Assembly (NCBI GenBank): GCA_027475525.1
Contig: JAMWFC010000087.1
Location: 496,001 to 560,000, forward strand
Reading direction: 5' to 3'
Source of the DNA: Macrolepiota albuminosa
Lineage: Eukaryota > Basidiomycota > Agaricomycetes > Agaricales > Agaricaceae
DNA length: 64,000 bases
Each line of letters begins with the position of its first letter. The stretch's first letter is position 1. The notes beneath the pieces are model-generated. The model saw only the letters and a program-made list of their open reading frames with translations. It had not been told where the DNA came from and searched no databases. The position numbers were made by a program, and so were the translations under genes. This document shows, piece by piece, positions 56,617 to 64,000 of this stretch.

Positions 56617-56810
56617 GGACGAGTAATTTAATCCTTAGTTACTATAATTCTTGGCTTTTCTGTTGGTTATTTTTTGTCAAGGCTACAGCACTTTACTACA
56701 GACATTTCAATTAGTTTGGACAGGACTCAGGTCCACTAAGATTAACCGTCCCATTGTTTTGTTCCGTTATGCCACTCTCATGAACACAAAAAACAACATA
56801 CTCTTCAACG

Positions 56811-56892
56811 ATTACACAAGGGGGACTCGAACTCTTGAATTGTGCAGTAGAAAGAATATAAACTGACAATATTTTGCTAGACCACAGGACGT
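56811..56892 (-). repeat. tRNA-like module 1
   Basis: Minus strand: CCTGTGGTCTAGCAAAAT (A-box-like), AT-rich centre, then GAGTTCGAGTCCCCC (B box). Confidence 0.55.
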
Positions 56893-56978
56893 TGTAAAAA
56901 ATTACAACCTTACTTTGTTTATCATACTGTGTAGTAAATAACAATTAGTAAAATAAAGTTATGTCATGTCTAATGATG

Positions 56979-57058
56979 TGCACTAGCGGGATTCGAACCC
57001 GACTCTTGTGCACAATATGAAATATTAATGTATCAATATTCTATTGGACCACAGGTCG
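56979..57058 (-). repeat. tRNA-like module 2
   Basis: Minus strand: CCTGTGGTCCAATAGAATAT, then 'cattaatatttcatattgtg', then CGGGTTCGAATCCCG, a perfect T-arm-like hairpin with a B box. Confidence 0.65.
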
Positions 57059-57140
57059 TTACCAAAAATCAGTACAGTGTACATGTAGTGCAAAAATCAT
57101 TAAATAACAATTAATAAAGCGAAGTCGAGTTATGTCTAAT

Positions 57141-57222
57141 GTGCACTAGTGGGATTTGAACCTGGCTCTTGTGCACAATATGAAATATCATTGTATCAAT
57201 ATTCTATTCGACCACAGGTCCT
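57141..57222 (-). repeat. tRNA-like module 3
   Basis: Close copy of module 2 with CAGGTTCAAATCCCA as its B-box region, showing CpG-type changes. Confidence 0.6.
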
Positions 57223-57310
57223 TACCACAAATCAGTACAGTTTACATCTAGTGCAAAAATGCAGCAGTATAAAAAGACAACATTATATGTCATTATGGTG
57301 GACTAGAGAA

Positions 57311-57389
57311 GTCTGGACTAGGGGAGTCGAACCCGCCACTCCACACAATACTGAAAATCAAGTGGGTCAGATCAACTACCACAGGCCAC
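57311..57389 (-). repeat. tRNA-like module 4
   Basis: More diverged: CCTGTGGTAGTTGATCTGAC..., then GCGGGTTCGACTCCCC on the minus strand. Confidence 0.55.
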
Positions 57390-57486
57390 TGACAGGCAGG
57401 TTTGACTCCCGCTAGTGCACATTATATAATAGCAGCAGGCCACTGACATCTGCTAGCATGAACACTGTCCTGACTTCTAAGTAAGT

Positions 57487-57564
57487 GCCTGTGGTACAAT
57501 GGAATATTGATAAATTGATATTTCATATTGTGCACAAGAGGTGGGTTCAACTCCTGCTAGTGCA
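57487..57564 (+). repeat. tRNA-like module 5
   Basis: Plus strand: CCTGTGGTACAATGGAATAT, then 'tgatatttcatattgtgcac', then GTGGGTTCAACTCCTGC. Opposite orientation to modules 1-4. Confidence 0.55.
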
Positions 57565-57642
57565 TATTAGAGCAGCAGGCCGCTGATGTCTGCTAGCATC
57601 ATTAATGTGATCTATTTAAAACTCCAGAGATTTCTGCAGTGG

Positions 57643-57712
57643 CATGGGTTGTTCATCTTTGCGCATGTGATCATTTCAGATCTCGTGACTATGCGCAAAG
57701 TCGTCCAACCCA
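57643..57712. repeat. Long imperfect hairpin
   Basis: 'atgggttgttcatctttgcg' faces its near reverse complement 'cgcaaagtcgtccaacccat', with about 30-nt arms and a loop of a few bases around 57676-57680. The paired CTTTGCGCAT / ATGCGCAAAG block is exact. It lies next to the inner edge of the right inverted-repeat arm. Confidence 0.75.
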
Positions 57713-57818
57713 TACCCGCTTCAGTAATTTCTAGCGTTTTGAACGGATCAACTTGATGATGCTAGCAAGTGATGAACGGATATTTTATTAGGGCTTACAG
57801 GCCCTATTAAAATATTTG

Positions 57819-57959
57819 TCACTAGCAGGAGTCCAACCCGGATCTCAATATTCCATTGTCACCATTAGACCCCATTAAGGTGGAGTAGGAGTAGAACCCA
57901 CTACTGTACACAATATTGAATATCAATAAATAAATATTCCACTGAACTACTGGGACTGG
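57819..57959 (-). repeat. tRNA-like modules 6 and 7
   Basis: Two adjacent minus-strand modules (57819-57873 partial; 57877-57959 with TAGTTCAGTGGAATAT and GTGGGTTCTACTCC). The second is the mirror copy of the module at 32179-32260. Confidence 0.5.
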
Positions 57960-58648
57960 TTGCACCGCTGACATCAGCTGGCTCACATGCCAACATCAGC
58001 TACCATCTGCTACCGTCTGCTGGCATGCCAATGAACAGTGGACACTCACGCACCCTCTTCTGCCCTTCCCCCTCTTTCTCCCCAGTGCCATCCTCTCCAC
58101 TCCCCACACTACCTCACACGCCACCCCCATCCACCACATGCACCCCGCTTCCCTCCTCCCTCCTGACCTGACATCCGACGTCTGCTACGTCTGCTGGAGT
58201 ACCAGTGGACACCCACGCTCCTCCCCTTCCCCCTTTCCCCTCTTTCTCCCCACCTCCATCCCTCTTCTGCCACCCCCCACGCTCTCCAAGATGCCACCCC
58301 ATGCAGCGGACACCCACGCACCCTGTTTCCTTCTCTCCCACCCTGATGCTGGACAATGCCGGACAATGCCAGGGGTTACCGACAGATTCCCGTGAATGCC
58401 AACAGATACCAGCGGATATCCGGCAGATGCTGACGGATGCCGACGGATACCAGCGGATATCTGGCAGATGCCGACGGATGCCAGCTGATGGCTGCTGATG
58501 CCAACGCCCCTTTCAAGCCACAAAAACTCTTTTAGGAGGTATGCCACCCCCCTTCCACCTCAAAAAATCCATATGGGAACCTGCATAAATGTAGGTGTGC
58601 GTCCGTTCATTGTGTTATCTGACCTTTGAATCTATCCATTAGTAACAG

Positions 58649-58729
58649 ACCTGTGATGCAACGGTTAAATGTGCGTTCCATTGCTGGAGGCTTTCCCAAG
58701 GCCAGGGGTTCGATTCCCCCCTACAGGCA
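58649..58729 (+). repeat. tRNA-like module inside the inverted repeat (right)
   Basis: Plus-strand mirror of 31349-31430: ACCTGTGATGCAACGG at the start, GGGGTTCGATTCCCCCC at the T-arm and CTACAGG at the end. Confidence 0.6.
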
Positions 58730-59357
58730 TATGGTGGGCAAGACAAAGTTACCTTTTTCCTTGGTCCAACCAGACCCCGTGGACCTGTGTAGGCCTCTGT
58801 GGATGTCCGCTGGTGCCCTGCACAGGCCTGTGTGGGCCCACATAGGTTTGAGTCTGTCGATGTATGTCTGCGTAGATGTCTGCTGGTGGCTTGCATAGGC
58901 CTGCGTAGGTTTGCAGGGCCCTTTTGTAGATGTACGCTGGCGTCGGGGGTGGGAAAAGGAGGGAAGGGGAGACGTGCAGCCTCGAGTTATTGCGGGGAGG
59001 AATGGAGAGGGGAGGGAAGTGGGGAACCTCGAGGAGGGTTTATTCATGCCATGAAGTCCGCCAATGGAGGAGGTTTTCACTCGTGTGCTGATGTCTGCTG
59101 GTGGCCGCTGATGCACATTGACGTCCACTAGTGTCCACTGGCATCTGCCAGGCCTGTGTGCGCATGTGTGTGCCCGCCTTTTATTGATCTACTAGACCGT
59201 GTCATATAGCACATTGTGACATGTCCGCGGCTCTGTATTCTACGGCACTGGAGGGACTGCTCTGCTCCAGTGTAGCGGACTCTGCTGGACATGTATGGTA
59301 CGGCACAAAGCGAGCTCCCATACAACGTATGACACGTACCATTGTGATGCCCTACCC

Positions 59358-61076
59358 TGCTCTTTCCACGGCCCAGATGGACTCTCTAGGCGACCACGGC
59401 AACCTGGCAACCCGGCAGTGGATCCACAGGCAGATAGCAATTTCGAGGACTGGATTGACCGATTACATGGTTTCGTACACCTTATACAACAACCGATTCC
59501 CTTGCTATGATGGCAACAACCTACCAGCATCCTTTTACATCCCCTTGTCCCTTACTGACCCACAAGGTTTAGCGCACCTCTCACATTCTACATGGCAAGC
59601 ATCCTTGGACAAGACTTGCCTCCAGTAAAAGTCATACAAGAACCTTACCTGCTAAGAGAAAACAGTAGAAACTTGACATACAATGCCGTCCCCCGATCCG
59701 CTAAGGCAAAGGCAGAAGTTACAGTTGAACAATGGATACAAGACCTCAAGCAACCAGCAGGCCTTACCGACAAACAATACGTGACCTTTATCTGATACGC
59801 TACCCACTTCTTCTTTATCGACAACCACCTTTGGTGATAAAATCAAGATGGCGCTCACAAGCTGATCATCAAGCCAGAAAATTGTTTATGGGTCCTGCGC
59901 GCCATGCATGACGAGCTAGGACATAGAGGTCTGTATGCTACCTGAGCCTCTCTTTTAGAACGATTCTGGTGGCCACACGCTAGTGCTGACATTGCCTGGT
60001 ACATTAGAACTTGCCACCTCTGCCAAATTCAACAAACACGCCAAGTGCTTATCTCGCCAACTGTTGCAATGCCAGCTCCCCTCTTCAGCAAAATCTACGT
60101 CGATACCATGCACATGCCGAAATCTGGTTGCTACAAGTACATTATTCAAGGTCGTTGCTCGCTAATCCACTGGCCTGAATTCTGAATGCTTCAAAGAGAA
60201 AACATGGAGGTGGTCGCTAAGTGGCTGTTTGAGGACATCATTTGCTGTTGGGGAGCGCTAAGAGAAATTGTCACGGATAACGGTGCGCCAATTATCAAAG
60301 CGCTAACATATCTCGCCAAGAAATACAACATTTATCACATTCGAGTATCTGGCTACAACAAGTGTGCCAATGGCCTGGTAGAGAGACCACACTTTGATGT
60401 TTGGCAAGCACTCTTCAAGGCAGTCAATGGCGACGAATCTCATTGGAGTGAAGCAGCATACTCAGTATTTTGGTCGGAAAGAGTTACCATTCATAAGTGC
60501 ATGGGTTGTTCTCCCTATTATGCAGCTACTGGCACCCATCCTTTACTCCCTGCCGACATTATAGAAGCAACCTACCTTCAGCCAGCACCCAACAGCATCT
60601 TAGCAACTACCGATCTGATCACCAGACAAGCTATTGACCTCCAACAAAGGAAAGAAGATTTGGAGCGACTCCACGAGGTAGTCTTTAGCGCCCGTTGCCA
60701 AGCAGCCCTGCGATTTGAGAGCAAGCATAGCGCTACTATCAAGAATTACAACTTCCCAAGGGGCGTGCTAGTGCTTATGTGCAACTCCAAAATTGAGACC
60801 TCATACAACAAGAAAATGCAACTGCGCTATTTGGGACCTTTGGTAGTCATCTCTTGTAACTGTGGAGGTGCTTACATGCTCTGTGAATTAGATGGTTCAG
60901 TACTACATTGACCTGTTGCCGCCTTTTGCCTATTGCCATATCTCGCCAGAGAACAAGTTGACTTGCCGCTGGAAGCGCTAGACATTGACACCACCAAGCT
61001 AAGAGAACTTGAAGAAACTGACTTATTGGACAATGATGATTTGCCAACTCTGGCTGAAGAAGAGGAAAATGATTAG
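59358..61076 (+). pseudogene. Gypsy-2 pol fragment: integrase
   Basis: HGPDGLSRRPRQPGN, then FEDWIDRLHGFVHLIQQP, then the zinc site H..LGHRGLY..CHLCQIQQ, the catalytic D (KIYVDTMHM), D (VTDNGAP) and E (NGLVERPHFDV), and the end LRELEETDLLDNDD, about 80% like the Gypsy-1 integrase by eye. In-frame TGA codons occur near 59944, 60183 and 60909. At the last two Gypsy-1 has CGT/CGA. No chromodomain. Confidence 0.88.
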
Positions 61077-61547
61077 AAAGGACTGTATATTGATAAGCTC
61101 TTTTTTCTACTACTTATTTTATTTATCTTTCTTGCCAATACTTACTGTACCATATCCAACAGACATTTTCTTACATAGTCAAGCCACAGCGCTAGCGTGT
61201 TGCCAATGCTTAGCACACTGCGCAACTCTCGCCAAGGGTTTTTCACTATGATGACTTACTGAGTGTTTCCCTTTGCAAAATTTTGCTAAGATTCCCCATC
61301 CAGCTGTGTTTACTTATCAGTTTGCTTAGAAGACTTACTCTCACTGACTCAGAAGCAAATAAATAGAAAGGCGCTAACAAAACAATCTACAGAAATGGCC
61401 TATCTACGCTAAGGTCTGTTTACTCGCTATCATTGTCCAAGGGCAGGGAGTCGTCAGAGACCAGCAAAGAGACTCGTAAAGGGGAAGGAGGTCACCAGGC
61501 AAAATGTTGTTGGCAGTTTGCCAGTCCAGGGCAGCTTGGCAATCTGC
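61077..61547. other. Spacer between convergent integrase and accessory gene
   Basis: No coding signal. It corresponds in position to 43822-44014 of Gypsy-1. Confidence 0.4.
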
Positions 61548-63408
61548 TTAGTAATCACACAGAATGTGTAGGCTGTGACCCAAGTTAGAATAGCGCAGTC
61601 TAAGCACCATGAGCTGGCCCCAGACTTGTTCCTGTTCTTGCCCCATTGCCAACTCCATCGTTGCTGCCCTCCTCAAAAACCTCTCCAGCATCTCCCACAG
61701 GTTAAGCGCAACCACCGGGTACATGAGGTCTTGTCCCAGCCAGTTGAAAGCGTTGCCAGTAACCGTTGGCTGCGGCTGGGGGGTCCAAGTGAGATTGACC
61801 CTGGTGACCACAGGGTGCCTAGGCTCCAGTCCAGCAATGTTTTCAGGATCTGACACCTCCCAGGGGGCGATGTTACCATAGGGAGGGAGCCATTGCCACT
61901 TAGGCTCCTCCCTGGCAACTCCTGCCTCCCTTGCCGCTTCCTCCTCTTCATCACCTTCACGCTGTGTTGCCAAGGTCTCTTCTTCCTCACCCTCGGCATC
62001 TTCATCCCCTCCCATTGCTGCCCCCTCTGCCTTCTTCCTGGACTCATCCCCCATCTCGACATCTGTGGGGGCTTCTTTCCGCTTCTCTTGGGGTGCTGAG
62101 TCGCCAACCGCTTCCTGCTCTCCCAACTCCTGTTTCTCGCCAAGAGACCTTGCCGCCAAGTGGATAGGCAACAAGAGGCCACTTGGACCTGCCTCAGAGG
62201 CTTGAGGAGGCAGGCAACTTGCCGCTAAGGCCTTCTCCCGATCTGCCATCTCGGCATCCTCTGGGACTGGTGAAGGGGAGGGTGACAAGACCACATGAGG
62301 TTGCTTGGCCTTGCCCTTCCCTTTGCTTGGCAAAGGGGCTTGTTGTTTTTCTGGAACTGAAGTCCCTTGGCACTCTCCAGCACCCTGATTGCTGATGGTT
62401 TCCAATCCATCTCCTTGGCATGTTGGCAATGCCAAGGAGGCACGTCCAATAACTGCCATACCACTGGCAGCAACCTTCTTCATCTGTCCCTCCACAAACT
62501 CCCTAGCCCTCCTTACTAAAGTGACTCTTTGCCCCATCAATGGTACAGGCGCATTTCAAAGCCCCACAATGATAGCAGGGCTGGGTACCGGTCGGGAACC
62601 AACAACCTTCTGGGTCGTTATCCGCCCAACATTTGTCGCACTGCCCTCAGAAAGTCAGTGGCAAGAATGAAATCTAGAAGTTACTTACCGCACCCCACGC
62701 CACCTTAAACACTTGCCAAGTCGCCAGGGAAACGGTCTTCTTTCTCTTCATCTCCTCCATTATGACACCGGCTTCTTGCCCCTTATCCAAAACGGCTTCT
62801 TTGTGATGCAGCAACAGCAGTCCTTTGAGCTCCTTGTCATCAAAGCTGGACTGCATCAGCGCCTAAACAAATCATGGTGAATTAGAAGACCAGGTTTAGA
62901 GAAAGGCTTACCGCATATTGAGGAGCTGCCTTGCGATTCTGCAAATGTTGTTAGCGACCATTGGCAGCGGCAAGCAAAATCAGCACATACTTTGCGTTTG
63001 GAAGCACCTGCCAGCTTCCTCGGCGAGCCCAACTTGCTAGCTGGCAACACTGGGCTTGAAGTGCTGCCAGCGCGATCTACCTTGCCAGATTCCTCAGTTC
63101 CCTGCCTCTTAGCGGCAGGCGCTTTCCCCACTGCTACTCCCTCCATCTCCTCTGCCAACTCCCTGACCCTCTCCTGCTTCTCCAGAGCCCTGGTAATCTC
63201 CCCAGTATCACGAGAGAACTCCTCTTGCCTTGCCACAAGCTCCTCCTCCACCTGCATATGTGCCAAGGGTGCCAACACCTCCTGTTTACTGTGAGAGGAC
63301 AAATCAGACCAAAGCTAAGTTAGAAGGAATGGGTTAGAAATACTCACTTTGCTGCAGGTGCGCTTACCGTCATTGGCAATGCCCCTGACAGAATATCCTC
63401 CAACTCGT
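61548..63408 (-). pseudogene. Antisense accessory gene of Gypsy-2 (Cys-rich protein), copy 2
   Basis: Minus strand, spliced, opposite to pol. It enters from LTR F3 as ELEDILSGALPMTVSAPA, then intron GTGAGT..CAG, then KQEVLAPLAHMQVEEELVAR with a helical, charged segment. Next come a short exon (RKAAPQYA), then ALMQSSFDDKELKGLLLLHH...FKVAWGA (62860-62695), an intron (GTAAGT..GAG), and CDKCWADNDPEGCWFPT..PCYHCGALKCACTIDG (about 62630-62530). A G-run of four (62532-62535) shifts the frame into the 330-codon end: QRVTLVRRAREFVEGQM, an acidic E/D-rich middle, then WQWLPPYG, WTPQPQPTVTGNAFNWLGQDLMYPV and a coiled-coil-like end. The intron just before the cysteine motif is at the same place as in Gypsy-1. 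Function unknown; zinc-binding nuclear or nucleic-acid role is a guess. Confidence 0.75.
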
Positions 63409-64000
63409 TGATAGGACCCTATACAGGTTAGGCGCATCAACGGCAGGCTCGGCACCGGTTCCGGAAACCTTGCCGCACTCGTTCCGAACTTGGCGCATGC
63501 GTTTTACCTATTTTAAGCCATTCCCGATGGCCGGACACGGCAAGAAGCAGATCCAATCAGTGATAGCGCCGATCGGCAGACAGAATGACAACTGACAGAT
63601 GGCATCAGTCACTGACGACAGCGCTTAGCGAGAAGCCTGATGATCTATCAAAAACTGACGGACAGCTTGGTGTTTGACCTTGGCGTCTGACACCGCTTAC
63701 CGTCTCGATTTAGCGCCCAACATCGCTTAGGTGTTCTGACACGCAGGAGGGTGATGGATTGATGGTTTAGCACCGCGATCTGCCGCCGGGTGGCGCCAAG
63801 GGTCCTCAAAGGACGGTAGGGATCTGAAACCGTTGGAGCTACCCCTATGAAATTTTCCAGTTTACCGCACTTTGGCGATGGTTGGTCACTGGCGACGGTG
63901 AACTCCTTGTAGTATATATATTACTTACCGACTTGTACATAGGGATCATCAGACGAATAGACCAGAGTTCCCCCACTTACTTCAGTCTCCCTTACGCTCA
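63409..64000 (+). repeat. LTR F3, runs off the window
   Basis: TGATAGGACCCTATACAGG onward, matching F1 over its length without the 77-bp duplication. It follows TCGT. Whether it is solo, a 3' LTR of Gypsy-2 or the start of a full element cannot be seen. Confidence 0.88.

Larger units (their letters stand above)
54372..56626 (+). pseudogene. Third KDZ-locus gene with 16-residue PPLF repeats, unknown function
   Basis: Exon 1, 54372-54551, starts MVSTSVPHNVMSQATVLENL (donor GTAAGA). Coding resumes by about 54622 (LGAASLNNVVCNVPDIIKSM..CDWWNHIG) and is broken by one TGA (54803-54805). It continues EDVQVLSNETLEHCLLVHQQ..LACNCRPPM without other stops. From about 55528 an acidic repeat, PPLFIPAEEEMEDKSL (16 residues, 48 bp), occurs in tandem, changing to LPPLFIVGEG and LPPLFLVMAEE further on. 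The exact 77-bp duplication at 55561 shifts the frame. An intron (donor about 56209, acceptor about 56256) precedes a tail with MSESPSPSSSSGLIANYEDI and LDDFAFLTADYLLDEDWFYS, ending TAA 56624-56626. A second 77-bp duplication lies in that tail. I recognise no domain. The acidic repeats and D/W/F-rich end would suit an activation or protein-interaction role, but that is inference. The acceptor of the first intron is not clear. Confidence 0.6.
57716..59357 (-). repeat. Right arm of the ~1.6-kb inverted repeat
   Basis: Reverse complement of 30829-32413, with outer end '...gatgccctaccc' and inner end 'cccgcttcagtaattt'. It joins Gypsy-2 pol directly at 59358. The open frames inside (for example 58185-58547) are low-complexity and not conserved between arms. 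Confidence 0.85.
59358..63408 (+). mobile_element. Gypsy-2: 5'-truncated relative of Gypsy-1
   Basis: It starts abruptly in the RNase H/connection region (TCTTTCCACGGCCCAGATGG, encoding the HGPDGLSRRPRQP segment), continues through integrase to a stop at 61076, and then has the antisense accessory gene (63408-61548). The arrangement is collinear with Gypsy-1. Gag, protease and reverse transcriptase are missing. The right side ends at LTR F3, which is either its own 3' LTR or a later insertion: there is no polypurine tract before it. Confidence 0.85.

Noticed and set aside
63409..64000. LTR F3 as the certain 3' LTR of Gypsy-2
   Set aside because: No polypurine tract precedes it and the accessory gene appears to run into it, so insertion into the gene is as likely. 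The right end is outside the window.

Overview
This window reads as a transposon-packed stretch of a basidiomycete nuclear genome, most likely Agaricomycetes. The case rests on one host gene with 14 exons and roughly 50-bp introns, on KDZ (Kyakuja-Dileera-Zisupton) transposase genes with a CxC2-type cysteine cluster, and on Ty1/copia and Ty3/gypsy elements nested several levels deep. There is no bacterial gene organisation. A 100-base N run (32414-32513) and six direct duplications of exactly 77 bp show that this is a draft short-read assembly.

Layout. 1-284 is the end of a gypsy LTR. 285-3300 is AT-rich and gene-poor. 3354-5820 (minus) is an intact flavin-containing monooxygenase-like gene of 602 codons. 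6215-22271 is one old copia element (Copia-B), taken apart by later insertions: a 936-bp tRNA-headed retroposon in its 5' LTR, a solo LTR (family D) in its gag, two copies of another copia family inside that solo LTR (A1, young and intact, 8396-13190; A2, decayed, 13466-17678), and a further solo LTR (family E) in its 3' LTR. 22272-27595 holds decayed fragments, a gypsy integrase/chromodomain remnant and a minisatellite cut by a second family-D LTR. 27596-30822 is a truncated KDZ transposase copy holding a family-F solo LTR.

30829-59357 is bounded by a long inverted repeat of about 1.6 kb. It contains a near-complete KDZ locus: a divergently transcribed partner gene (33141-35387 minus), the KDZ transposase (35610-54095 plus) and a downstream gene with 16-residue repeats (54372-56626 plus). 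A 14.9-kb gypsy element (Gypsy-1, 37201-52109, minus) sits inside an intron of the transposase with a 4-bp target duplication. A cluster of tRNA-like modules lies at 56811-57959. 59358-63408 is a 5'-truncated relative, Gypsy-2, followed by a family-F LTR that leaves the window.

The most interesting signal is shared by Gypsy-1 and Gypsy-2. Each carries, between the end of integrase and the 3' side, a spliced gene in antisense orientation to gag-pol. The two genes are homologous, with the same cysteine-rich motif, a conserved intron position and the same C-terminal region. Many older copies show CGA-to-TGA and other CpG transitions, pointing to methylation-linked decay. Only the monooxygenase gene and Copia-A1 look fully intact.
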